Positions 10,889 to 23,600 of a stretch of 64,000 bases of DNA are shown here, in pieces (the stretch's first letter is position 1; every line of letters starts with the position of its first letter). The translations under genes and the position numbers were made by a program. Source of the stretch: Agrypnia vestita (Eukaryota; Arthropoda; Insecta; Trichoptera; Phryganeidae); contig JADDOH010024899.1 of assembly GCA_016648135.1 (NCBI GenBank), forward strand, positions 1-64,000, in the 5' to 3' direction. The notes under the pieces are model-generated. The model had not been told where the DNA came from, searched no databases, and saw only the letters and a list, made by a program, of their open reading frames with translations.

Positions 10889-11365
10889 AACGTCTTGTTT
10901 CGCCCTTAATGAAAATATTATATTAAACGTTTGGGATTCTGTACCAATGAAGAATATATATAATTTATATCAATGAAGAAACTTGCTAATGCTCTTTTAA
11001 AGGTGTTTGAGTTCTCATATTCGTGTGAAAATTTGTTTTCTTCAATGAATTTTGTAAAATGTACCAATAGAAATAAACTTGGAAATAAATTGACTGCGAA
11101 ATGCGTTTAACTGATGAATACGGTATATGAATCTGATATTAAGAAACTACTTTGAAAATAAGCAACAGATTTCTCATTAAATATTCTTCAACTTTATTAT
11201 ACATACATATACCTGTATTCATTTTACATAATAATTTAATGGAGATTTGAAAATTTTACGTTCTCCATTTTACTTGATTTCTTCATTCCATTTTTCAAAC
11301 ATAAATAATAATTTTTTTGCCCTTATTTTTCCGGCAAAAATAACTCCAGGAAACAGCATACAGTA

Positions 11366-11870
11366 AAACCCCGTTAATTCGAACCCCTATAATTCGAAAT
11401 TTTTAAAAACCACAAGCCCCAAAATGCTAATCTCATAGTAACCCCGATAATTCGTAAACCCCGGTAATTCGTAATTCGAAATAAATTTTATCCCTTTGCG
11501 CCGTAAATCAATACGTTTTAGTTCACATAATTCGATTTTTTTTTTTTATTTGACGAAATTAAAAAAATATTTCGATATTTTCCGCAAGTCAGAACAACAA
11601 ATACATCAATAGAAATGTGGCGGTCTTTGCATTAGCATAATAAATATTGAGTTTTCGAAATGATTTCTTGAAATTTGCAAAAATTCAGACATTTTTCCCT
11701 AATTAATTACTTTTTCCACGAGTTTTACGATTTTTGGCAAATTTCGCAATTTTTTGTGATTTTTAATTTTTTTTAACCTTGAATTTCGAATTAACGGGGT
11801 TTCGCATAATTCGAAATGTTTTTTTTTTTGGGTCCCTTGAATTTTCAAATTAACGAGGTTTTACCGTATA
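11366..11870. mobile_element. Tigger-like MITE, family 'TTAATTCGAA'
   Basis: It begins CAGTAAAACCCCGTTAATTC and ends with the inverse, AATTAACGAGGTTTTACCGT. It has no coding capacity. Related copies lie at 12970-13322, 14805-15322 and 59135-59652, with partial ends at 20262-20298 and 49937-50005. Confidence 0.75.
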
Positions 11871-12335
11871 TATAATTACTTATTCAATGAATAATGAACA
11901 ATAATTAATTTCTGCATTCCACACAACATACATAACTTAAAATAACATACAGAGATGCTCTTTTCTGTCAATCTGATCTATTCTGAAAATAACGATATTA
12001 CTGTTTTGGTGATAAACAACACTAAAAACAGACGAGATGTAGATTTACGCCACAGTCCGACAGTCCGCCTTAGGCTCAATTCTTTCAAGTTGGATTAAAA
12101 TAAATGTTCATTTAAAGCATAGATTTTTATGGAAATGGATCGTTTTAATGGTGGTGAACGCAAAAATCTTTGTCATTAAAAATCCAAGACGGAAAGCAGA
12201 AATTGCATACTGTGTTTCTATGTCCATGTAGACTCCGTGCAATATCACTTTTCAACATCCAACAGTTGTACAGTAATGGCATACAAATCAAAATAGGTAC
12301 TTCAATATTTTGTTAAAAATACATGGATTGTAGTG

Positions 12336-12960
12336 TCAAACCTCTAGTGTCTGGGTGTTTTTAAAAAAAGACCTGTTTATGTTTGGAGATCCGGAGGCAG
12401 CTAGACTTATCAGAATATAATGATATTTTACATACGTTAATTTGAGACCATTTTGCACCTTTTTATCGCTGTGCCTCTTAAGAAATGAAAAAAAAAATTT
12501 TGGCCCACCCAAATATTTACTAAGACATTTAGTTTGAAATTTTTCATAATTGTTCAAAATATATAAGCTCGTAGTAATTTTTTAAACAAGTTAAATGTAT
12601 GGAAACCAGCAGTGGAACCAGACCGTATACCAAGAAATTTACAATAGTTCATGTCTATATGTTTTGGTGGTCTGTGATATTTCTCTATTATTGAATAGCA
12701 ATTATTTTCAGAATAGATCGAAGTATTGATTAACTACATTTATACCTGTGATTTATAAGAAATAAATCATTTGCGGATTGAAATTTTCATGAAAGTAATT
12801 ATTTTCTTTACAAGGCAACCACGGTTACCATACACTCAACATTTATCAGCTCAGATTCCGCAAAGATTGGCGGCCTTCAGCACTTCTTAACTACCTACAT
12901 ATATGTTGTCCACCAATTTACCTTAATATTAAAAAAGGCAAATACATACCAAAAAAATAA
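12336..12960. other. AT-rich spacer between two MITEs, nothing recognised
   Basis: A 73-codon minus-strand frame (12336-12557) shows no recognisable family. No terminal repeats are seen. Confidence 0.3.
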
Positions 12961-12969
12961 AAATATATA

Positions 12970-13322
12970 CAGTAAAACCTCATTGATTCAAAATTTTTAA
13001 AACCCAAAGGTCCCAAAATGTTCATTCCATAGTTTATTAACCAGGATAATACAAAAATCCCAGTACATAATTCGTAATTTGAAATAAATTTCAGACCCGT
13101 GCGCCATAAATCAATACCTTGAAGAATCCACTTTATCTATACACATTTTATCAATTGGGAAATGGGGAATCCTATGCATGCTTTCATCAGTTGGCTGCCT
13201 AGATATACGTGGTTGATTTTAGTTCACGCTAAGTCCTCATACTTGATGCCTTAAAATTGTTTTTTACTTTTTTGTATGTGTTAAGTCCCTTGAATTTCGA
13301 ATTGACGAGGTTCTACTGTATT
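12970..13322. mobile_element. Tigger-like MITE, shorter copy
   Basis: It opens ACAGTAAAACCTCATTGATTC and closes GACGAGGTTCTACTGTA. It matches the ends and internal blocks of the 11366-11870 copy but is more diverged and shorter. Confidence 0.7.
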
Positions 13323-13324
13323 TA

Positions 13325-14505
13325 TGTTTTTGAAATAAAACAAAGGATATATCAAATTATGTATTCAAGTAATACCGCAATCTGCGTGCATATACAAAAA
13401 ATATAAAATGCTTTGTAGAATTATGCAACAATAGTTCACTTCAATAATAAATAAAAATATCATTGTACATGTTTATTTGATATTGTAATTCACAATCACA
13501 TTACATTTATTAAGCTACGGTTTGGAAAAAAATTGCAAAATCAATATCACCGTTATATTCCTTTTTAAATTTGTCTAGTCCACTAAATTACATTTAGTAT
13601 AATTTAAAATCATAGTGAAACACTTAAATGCCTAAATATTTAAGAAAATAAATAATAATTTAGGAGTACTCCCAATACTGACATGTATAAGACAATTATT
13701 GTAAACAAGAAGGTTCACAAAATATGGGTTTTAGAGATAAACATTAAGAAATTTGAAAGTGAAGACAATCATCGCACAAAAACAATAAATTTGCAAAGGG
13801 GTGTTATTATATTACTTAAAATACGTGGAATATTAAAATCACAATACTTTAGATAATTAGAAATTAGAAACACTGTTTTTTTATGTCCTATGAACAGCTG
13901 TAAAACAAGGTCGAGTATTTCAAGAGAAAAAACACACAAAACCAAAGAAAAGCATAAAATTATTTTAAAAATATAAGAAGTTTAGATGACAGTATTCAAT
14001 GTCTCTAGATGCCAACGAATTTCAGTGTAAGTTTAGCTTGTTGGATCTGGTGGTGTTTAACAAAAATCAATCTACAAATTAAGATTATGTTAATACGGAA
14101 GTAAAGTAAAATACTGTAAAAATTTTAGAAAAAACTTAAAATAAAACAATTTTAAACATATTTTTTATAGTAACAGTCAGGAATATTGTATTCAAATCAG
14201 TATTTTCACTATCCAATAAACCAATCCAATTTACTATTCATATTAAATTTTCCTACCTCTCATTCCATTTTAAAATAATACATACATACATTTCTGGTGG
14301 TTGGCATAATTCATACTGAAAAACATGTCTTGGAAAAACTTTCTTGATTTACAAACGTTCGTTTTATGCACAGAATTCCAGATTGTATTAAAAAAACAAG
14401 ATATACTGAACAGACATTTCCACAAGTCTTGTACAAATTACTTTTTCAGTTATTACACACACACACATTAATTAAAGCGAATTGACTGCAATTATAGAGA
14501 TAAAA
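13325..14505 (-). other. AT-rich region downstream of the CysRS stop, possible 3' UTR
   Basis: No second gene is visible. Minus-strand AATAAA candidates occur at 13511-13506 and 13477-13472. The repeat-poor character fits a 3' UTR, but its end cannot be fixed without transcripts. Confidence 0.35.
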
Positions 14506-14631
14506 TTATTTTGTTTCCAGTGAACTCAAGTATTCTTTATACTTCTTTTCTTGTGTTATTTGAAGTTTTTGCAGTTTTTTAATCAACCCTTTGCTCAATT
14601 CTTGGCCTAGCTGATCATGAGTAGGAAGACC
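14506..14631 (-). CDS. CysRS: CysRS exon 11 (C-terminus and stop)
   Basis: The acceptor CTTTCAG is before 14631. It encodes [15 protein letters not shown], then [18 protein letters not shown] and a stop at 14508-14506. This short exon was found from the family's conserved GLPTHD tail. The 3' UTR would extend to lower coordinates. A possible minus-strand AATAAA lies at 13511-13506, but nothing decides the real poly(A) site. Confidence 0.93.
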   Translation of the reverse strand, partial: GLPTHDQLGQELSKGLIKKLQKLQITQEKKYKEYLSSLETK

Positions 14632-17600
14632 CTGAAAGAAAATAAAATAAGGAATATAGTTAATATAATGCAATTATGTAACAAGCAACAGGCCTTTTGC
14701 ACCTGGAGTAACAATGGGCGCTCAATTAATTGATCTTAATACAATTTTTATTTAAATAAAATTTTACACAAAAATACAAATTAATTAATTAAGTATGTAC
14801 CTATAATTCGAAATTCAAGGGACCCAAAAAAACCTTTTGAATTATGCCGAACCCGGTTAATTTAAAATAAATGGTTAAAAAAAACTTGCAATGCAATTGC
14901 GTAATTCACCAAAATTCGTGAAAAAGCCATCAATTTATTGAAAAATGTCTGTATTTTTTGCATATTTCAAGAAATCATTTCGAAAATGCAATATTTATAA
15001 TGCAAGTACAAAGATCGCGACATTTGTAATACTAAAGTAACTGACATGGGATATTTGTTGTTGCATGCGAAAAAAAATCAATTTATTTTTTTCAATTTTG
15101 TCAAATTTAAAAAAAAAAAAAATTTTACTAACAAAAGTTTATTGATTTATGGCATAAGGGGCTAAAAATATTTTGTATTGTGAATTAATTACCAGAGTTT
15201 TCAAATTATCGGGGTTAATTTACTATGAAATTAACATATTGGGGACTTTCGTGTTTTAAAATTTTTAAATTGAGGCGAATTTCGAATTATCAGGGTTCGA
15301 ATTTACGGGGTTTTACTGTATTATAATTGCCTCAAAAATGCTGCATGTAGTGCGAATGATGCCTTGCCAGTTAAAAAAATTTAAAAAATACAAATTGATA
15401 TTATTTATTATGCTATTTAATAGATATTAATATATTAAGAAATCAATATTTATTTTATCTTATACCAATTTTATTTTTTCTGCAGGCAAGTATATTTTTG
15501 ATTTTTAATTTCTAGGTTTGGGTGTTTTTGTGGAGAAGTGTCAAAGTTGAATGCATATAGGGCGACATATTTATGTAATAATTTCTCCAAAAACGTTGTA
15601 TGCAGTGCGCAACATCTCCATTGCCAGTTTAAAAAATAATGAATAGGCGATAGCCAATCACAGATACTAATGGCCATGCAGCAACTAGTACAGTCGATAC
15701 CCAATTGCAGACACCAATGGCCGCACAGAGGTTAGTATAGCCGCCCGCAGGGCCTATAGCAGCAACCCAGCAGGCTATCGCCGTTTGCATAACTGTTAGT
15801 TTGATATGGATTGAAGAGTGATTTTTTCATAAGGTCTAAATCTTTCATTAACTTGTTGTGGGCCGTAAATTTTCTGAATTTTTTGTGATTTTTCTTTTTA
15901 CGAAAAAACCATGAAAACATGCGTATATTAAAAAAAAACACAAACATTCATATTATTTTATCGTAAGTGTCGAAATGCAATGATTTTTTATCATTTAAGT
16001 AAAAAAAATAATCTTTTTTTGAATTTCCATAATGTTGCCAGCGCAACATTTTCTGAAAAATAATAATAATTTTTTATTTGTTTATTAGAGACAACACTAC
16101 TATTAATAATAATAATCTTCTTCTGTGTGATATATTTTGTTGCACGGCACGGCACACGACGGGACATCGCACTCATAACACATAAATATGATACACTTTC
16201 ACACACACATATTTCAAATAAATGCAACAAAATTGCGTGTATTTTTGTTAATAAATCACTATTAGTATCGTATATATTTGTATATACGTGTACAAATAAA
16301 TCGAAAATCGAAAAAAATAAATCGTATTTCCCGCGCACATTGCGCGTGACCTTGACGATGGAATATTTGAATTTCGATTGCACAACACGCGATCAGAGCG
16401 CCATCTATAACAATTCTATACGATTTTGACGGCAGAAAAACTTCTGTTTTGATTATTGATTTAAAATGTAATCCGTGATGTTTTTGAGTTGAAAATGGAA
16501 CGACAGGTCACAACAGGATTTCTCTATTGGGAAAAAATTATGTTTTTCAAATTCGATACGCGGCCGTCGATAAATAATTTATTTTGTGCCTGTCGCATAT
16601 ATGCGACGCGGCCCAGGGGGGGTTAAAATTGTGCAATATTAACTATGGTACATATTTGTATGATTAATAGCGCTGTTCTTAAGGCTCTGAGTGCGACTAA
16701 TCATGCAGCCCATGACAACAAAGGAGCAGAATGATTTTGGTAGCCGCCTTCAGATGACTGGATTAAGGCGAGGAAAAAAGAATGGTCATTATAAATTAAT
16801 GACATTGTGTATAGTAAAAGGATATTTCCGTATTTTAATTCAACAAGATTATAAATTTTAAACATATTCGAAGGTACAAATTCCATAAATGTACTGGATG
16901 TTGATAAACTAATAACGAAGCTGCTATTGTGAAATTTTTGTTTATTATTTTACTTTTAAATTAAGCTAAATACACATGCTATGAAAACTTATAACCTGCT
17001 GGTGTCCTGGAATGGGGCTCAAACAACTGACTACAGGAGCAATAGGCAAGTCTAACTACCACAACAACAAGCTACTCGTTATGTTGATATATGTAATTAC
17101 ATACATTATATGTCTCATACATTTCATACAGATGCAAATCCACATGGATAGTGGCACTTTTGCATCTATACGCCACATATATAATATGATACATTACATC
17201 TCAAGATTTTTTTAAGGATTTTAGCAGTGCGCAACATCGGTTTGGAATAAAAAATATTTTAATTGAATATAATACACTTGGGCCTCGTATAACACGGTTT
17301 TATATAACACTATTTTATATAACACGGATGAATAAATTGGCATATTTTTTGTACAACACGCTTTTTATAACACGGTTTCAGAAAAATAAATGAGTTAAAT
17401 AATGTTTGATTTGTAGATTGCATCCATGACAGAACATACCATGGATGATGATCTCACTCAGCATGTTGAGACTTGTCAATTTCGTTTCAATTAATCAAAT
17501 CTTTGAATGAAACTACCACAATTAATGACTCAGAAAGCAGTTGCAGCGAGGTAGCTACATGTTTCACAGTAAAAACTATAAATGAGGGCTTGGAATTGGC

Positions 17601-20600
17601 TATTAAATTAGAAAAAAAATTGATTGAAAAGGATCCTATAATGGAAAGAAGTTCGAAATTCAAGAGGGAATTACACCAGATTTTGGAACCTTATAAGGAA
17701 ATACGTAATGGTTTATACGCTAAAAGCAGACAATCGCTTATTACCGATTTTTTGATGGCTAAAACCACAAGAAATTCAGAGCCCTCCTCCGATGATGAAA
17801 ACTCACAACCGATGTTAAAAAAGAGTAAAAATTAAGAATTATTCTAAGTGATAGCAATGATGAATGAATGCTACATTATATTTATTTATTTATATATGGC
17901 TTTTTACATCAATAAACTTAATATGAACATATTAAAAAAGAAGAAAAAAGAGAAGACTATACAAAAATGAATAATAAAGAAGACTATACAAATATCCATA
18001 TATAAAATATATGATTACGATTTAAATAAATTATATTATATGTGTTATTAAAGTTTTTTTTCAATAAATATGTAAATTTATATATTTTTATTTAAAAAAA
18101 AAAGTACATATTCATATAAACTATTTCATTTTTTTTTGGAACGCAAACCCTAATTTTGCATGAACTTCAACAAACCTTGTATAACACGGATTTGTATTAC
18201 ACAAGGTTTTTGTGGAACCATATAACCGTGTTATACGAGGCCCGAGTGTAATTTGTAATATGGTACACAGAAAAAACAAAGAAAAACATTACTTTAAATT
18301 ACCTTTTCATCAAACTGTGAATATTTCTCAGATTCCATTCTGAACAATTCATTAGGTGGTATTTTTCTTTGTTCATCTTTAGCCTGTTGCTGCGCTAGCT
18401 GTTCCTGTTTCTTCCTCTCCTTGTCAGCTTGTTTCTCTGCTTCTATCCGTTTCTTCTCTTCTTTCTCTTTTAACAACTGATCTCGGCAAACAAGTTTTAC
18501 AACACTTCGGTCTAAAAAAAATATATTTTTAGTATGTTTAAAATTTTCAAGAACACAATACTGGATATTATCCCCAGGGGACATCATTAATCAAGATATA
18601 GTCTGTCCAACTTATGACAGTGGCAATTTAACATAGGAATATCTAGAATTCTGTCACATTTTAATAAGTTGTTTAATATAATATATTAATCAAAATATAG
18701 TCTGTCCAACTTGTGAGAGTGGCAATTCAACCAAGGAATATCTAGAATTCTGTCACATTTTAATAAGTTGTTTAATATAATATATTAATCAAAATATAGT
18801 CTGTCCAACTTGTGAGAGTGGCAATTCAACCAAGGAATATCTAGAATTCTGTCACATTTTAATCAGTTGTTTAATATAAAATGTATATAATAATATATAA
18901 AATGTATATAATAATAGTACAGTGAATGGGGACCCACCACTTACTTTCCCAGGGCGTTCTATGAGCCGACGGCTCCCATATCGGCCCTACTCTTGCGTCA
19001 CCAGGTTGACATTTTTTTCTTACTAAAGCCATCCCCATGCGGCGCCGTGTAAAGGGCGAACGCCGCAAGGTTCCGGCTGCAAAAACCATTCACTGTCCAT
19101 TCCACCAGAATCTCTTTATTCACAAAATCGCACATAATATACAAAATATAATCAAGAAAAGGTATTAAGTATGAGAATACAGGACAATAATATGAGAACA
19201 ACTAAGCTTAACACATTGTAGTGGTGACTGTAGTTCACAGGATCATTTCTGTAGTACTTCCTCCCTCGTAATACATGTGAACAGTGAAGTAAAATAATTC
19301 TTTGCTTTAATAATATTTTTTAACCCATTAAATGCCAAACATTCGATAGTACCAAAAATAGGGTGCCACCCAGAGTTTATAATACATAGAGATGAAATCC
19401 TGACGGTGACATAAGGGTGGAACGGAGATGTCGGCAAAGATCCTTCGACTAGGCCCGGGAACGTTCGGCAGATCTCAAAATCACCCAAACGTAAAGATTG
19501 TTTCTTGCAGTAACACTCAGAGTAAATTTTTGTAAAATGACTAATTTGAAAAATTTATTTAATTTTCACTCATTTTTAAAATAACGCTGAAATGGATTAA
19601 ACAAACAGTCCAGCAAAAACTTCAGGGAAGTCTTCTTTCGAGCTTTACGGGAATCGAACATGTGTTTTATCTTAACTGATTTTTCTTGTCAAACAATTTC
19701 CATCATATTTTATTACCTTCTTTATCTTCAAGTCTCACCCCAAGATTCGGCAAGATGTCATCTCGTAGGGCGTCGCACAGGCCTAATATTTCAGTGGCTT
19801 TTAGTGTCCTCGCAGCATCTCTTACGGATTGGCGGAAAGAAGCAATTACCTCCAAATAGGGCATCACCATTTGTTCAAACTGTATAAATAAATAAACATA
19901 CGTAAATATATGGACAAAAGGAAGAACTTCAGTAATTTTAAGTCTCAGAAAAGTAAAATGATTCCGTATTAAATTAAATATAAAAACACTGTTAATTGGA
20001 AATTTACAAAATTTTAAATTTTTTGAAGACGTAATCATAACACCCCATATTTGAAAATAATTTTAATTTAATTTGGAAACTCTGAGAATTCTTAATTTGA
20101 GATAATTTTTTATCATAAATCCATAATTCATCAACATGTGAAAATATATTTATTTCTTAATAGAATATTTTTCACTATTTTTACTTATATCACAATGTTT
20201 TTACGAATTCCGATACATTAATTCAGTTAACTCAATTGGTAAGCGTGGTAAAATTATTTTTTGGTCCCTTGAATTTCAAAATCATGGGGTTTTAATGAAC
20301 CTATATATAAGAATATATTTCCAATCCAATTTTTTTATTACATAAAACCATACTACTTACATCTCCGCTATCATTCTTGCCAATCGGGAAACCAATTCCG
20401 CCTCGAGGTCCTTGTATTGCACCAAATATATGCAGGAGGTCCGTCACAAAACTTCCTACTCTTTCTAGCAATGGCACACTCGGTGCTTCGGGAGAATTGG
20501 GTGCGCCATTTTTAGTTTTTAAGTACAGATTTGTGGCGCTTACTAATTCCCTTATACTGTCAAGTGCTGAACGGGTATCAATATTATCTGAGAAAAAAAT

Positions 20601-23600
20601 AGGATATTTTAATTTCACACTAGCTGTTCATACCCAGCATAGCACAGATTAAGGATTAAGTTAAAAATAAGTTTGTGAGGGGAACAATGGCTCTGCAAAG
20701 TCACTAAAAAAAACTTTTCCATTTAATCTAGGCTGGGATGGACGGGGATCCAAGGGGGAAATATGGCCTGTGTTTACCGCCAGGTCCTAATGGATAAGTA
20801 TGCGAAAATTGAGTCAGATTTATCAAACGGTATAGATTCGTACAGAAAATGAGGGAGGGGAGAAATGTCACCTGTTACCCTTAACTTACTTACTAAAATA
20901 AATATGCAAAATTTATTACAGATCGGTCAAATGGTGTAGATACTATGTATAGAGAACAGACAGACAGGGACACAGACGGACACATTATTGCTTGCCCAAT
21001 ATAACTTGGCGTGCGGCAGGATTGGAACTAAAACCCGCCGCGCCTGCACTCGGCGGTAACCCCTCGCCCTGTAATTCAATACAATTTTGTATTTGCTCGG
21101 GAGCTGCGACATCTTGATTACCAATATACTCTGAATTATTATGTCCGAAACAACCAAAACAGTCCGGGGTGGTGCAAGAACAATTACCAATGAAATAATA
21201 AAGTTTTGCGAAGTTGAAAAACAAATAATGGACCGATATTACCGTCTGAGAGTTTGACAGATGGAGCGGCCGTCGCGGAGCGCGCCGTTACCCGACCGAA
21301 TTTATATTGAAGGCTCTGACACTGGTCACCGGACATTCAGTACATTATGTATTGTGTAATAAATTTACAACCTGGCAACTTCTGTTTCGCGACAGGGGCG
21401 ACCTCCCTCGCACGCCAAGTTATCGTGGTGGCACTCTAACAGTTCCATTTTGTAGATATAGATGTAGCGGTACCTGTTCAACCCTGTGCCATGTACCTAT
21501 CGCCCGACCCAGAGTTTTGTTTATATTAACATAATAAAAATCTCTGCGATATAAACAAAAGGGTCGAGCTAGGGACTTGGCGACACCACACCAGTCGGGC
21601 TTCTGCCGTAAGATCGGGCAGACTTCCGCGCGTCATCTATTTCTTTGTTCGTCATTACATAAATATTACTTGTACACTTTAACTTGCTTCCGGGGCTTAT
21701 CTCCGGGAAGAAATAAACAGTAACAGCATATCGCTCTTTCATTCCATCGACCTACGAATATTCCCAACAGTGGTGACCCCGACGTGATACAATTTATTTT
21801 CGATTTGGGAAGCCGACGGATGAAAGACGCGATCTCAAGTGAACAGTGATGTGACAAAGGACACGGGCGGAAGCAGCAAAACAGGGGCCAATTGCATAAC
21901 CAAATGTTATGCCTGGCCGTTCATCAATCGACTCATCCAGCGCCGACTCACTGTGCGCTCACAATGGCGAGCACCGGCATCTCCAGCATCTTCAACTACA
22001 AGACTGCGGATGTCGGACATTCGTCACCAACAACATCAGCAACGCCGACTCACTGAGCGTTTGCAAGTCAACAAGCGCCGACTCACCGCGCGCTCACACT
22101 TGCGAGCACCGACATACCATGCGTCCTCGACTCACCGGACGGCGGTTGTCGGGCGCTCGTAACCAGCGACCAGCGCCGACTCACCGTGCGCCAACAACGC
22201 CGACTCACTGTGCGTTCCATTCTCCAACGCCGACTCACTGTGCGTTCCATTCTCCAACGCCGACTCACTGCGCGTTCGCAGCAACCAGTGCCGATCCACC
22301 ATGCAACAACAACCCGCGCCGATTCACAGAGCACCAACCATCAACGCAGGGGTGCCCAGGGGGATACAAGTCGCCCACGCTTCTCCGCCTGCACTCAACC
22401 ATCACCACCACCAGCAACGCCGACTCACTGAGCGTTGCCAACTCAACCAGCGCCGACTCACCGCGCGCTCTCACCTGCGAGCATCGGCATACCATGCGTC
22501 CACGACTCACCGGACGGCGGTTGTCGGGCGCTCGCAACAAGCAACAGCCAACAATAAACTAGAACATCGCGGAGCACCGAACAACCAGCATCGCAGCATT
22601 CCTCGCACCCACTCCACCCATCGAGGAAGCTGCTGGAAGGGGAGTGCTGTAGCGGTACCTGTTCAACCCTGTGCCATGTACCTATCGCCCGACCCAGAGT
22701 TTTGTTTATATTAACATAATAAAAATCTCCGCGATATAAACAAAAGGGTCGAGCTAGGGACTTGGCGACACCACACCAGTCGGGCTTCTGCCGTAAGATC
22801 GGGCAGACTTCCGCGCGTCATCTATTTCTTTGTTCGTCATTACATAAATATTACTTGTACACTTTAACTTGCTTCCGGGGCTTATCTCCGGGAAGAAATA
22901 AACAGTAACAGCATATCGCTCTTTCATTCCATCGACCTACGAATATTCCCAACATAGATAATCAACGTGGTTGTACAAATCAATACTAAGTTTATTAGTT
23001 TTTAAAAAAAAAAAAATATTAACACAATTAGTCTATATTAATATTTTTATTATTTGCCATTACGGCTCTATGTATTATCATCAAGCTTGGATTTCATAGA
23101 GATGTACATATTGGGGTTCAAAAAATATTGAACGCCTACACATGACGCTTAATCTAATCTCCTCCAAAATAGTCTCCTTGGACTTTTAAAACTCATCTTT
23201 CGGAAAAGTAATCACTTGCGCCATCGCATTTCGCATTATGCATTCTTCTGCTTCATATTAGGTCTCTTTCAGCGGCATTTTTAACTTGGGGAGCTAAAAA
23301 CCAAACAAAGCCATGTTGGGAGAGTAGGAAACCATACAAACGAGTTGGGGTCACTGTTTGCATTGTCCGGCGTGTCCTGTGCAGTTTCCAAATGGAGTTG
23401 CTTCTGCTTCATTGTAACCAGTTTCGCTACGAATTTTGCAGACACTCTCTTCAAGCCTAAATCAAAATTGAATGCACCGACCCAATGCATCGTTCGCAAG
23501 TTCTCGGACTGATATGACGATCCTGCATGACCAAAGTCTACATTTGATCAATCATACCATTGTTTCGATTAGTTCATGTTTCTATGGGTGTTTCGATTTT

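Larger units (their letters stand above)
21463..22954 (+). mobile_element. complete miniature LTR retrotransposon (TRIM-like)
   Basis: Two 307-base LTRs (21463-21769 and 22648-22954) begin TGTAGCGG, end CCCAACA and differ at about one position. A 4-base target duplication TAGA flanks both sides. The primer site TGGTGACCCCGACGTGAT (21771-21788) is complementary to the 3' end of tRNA-Trp. A purine-rich tract GGAAGGGGAG precedes the right LTR. The 878-base interior has no gag, protease, RT or integrase, only GC-rich internal repeats. It must depend on an autonomous partner. Confidence 0.9.

Noticed and set aside
15991..16429. Two overlapping frames of 130 and 100 codons
   Set aside because: Low-complexity, no recognised motif, and opposite strands of the same DNA; probably incidental in an old element.
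21463..21769. LTR element as a retrozyme (hammerhead in the LTR)
   Set aside because: Size and structure fit, but no CTGANGA...GAAA core occurs in the LTR on either strand by eye.
21909..22562. 217-codon frame (and overlapping frames on both strands) in the LTR element
   Set aside because: The open frames follow GC-rich repeat units in several phases and resemble no gag or other family; composition explains their length.
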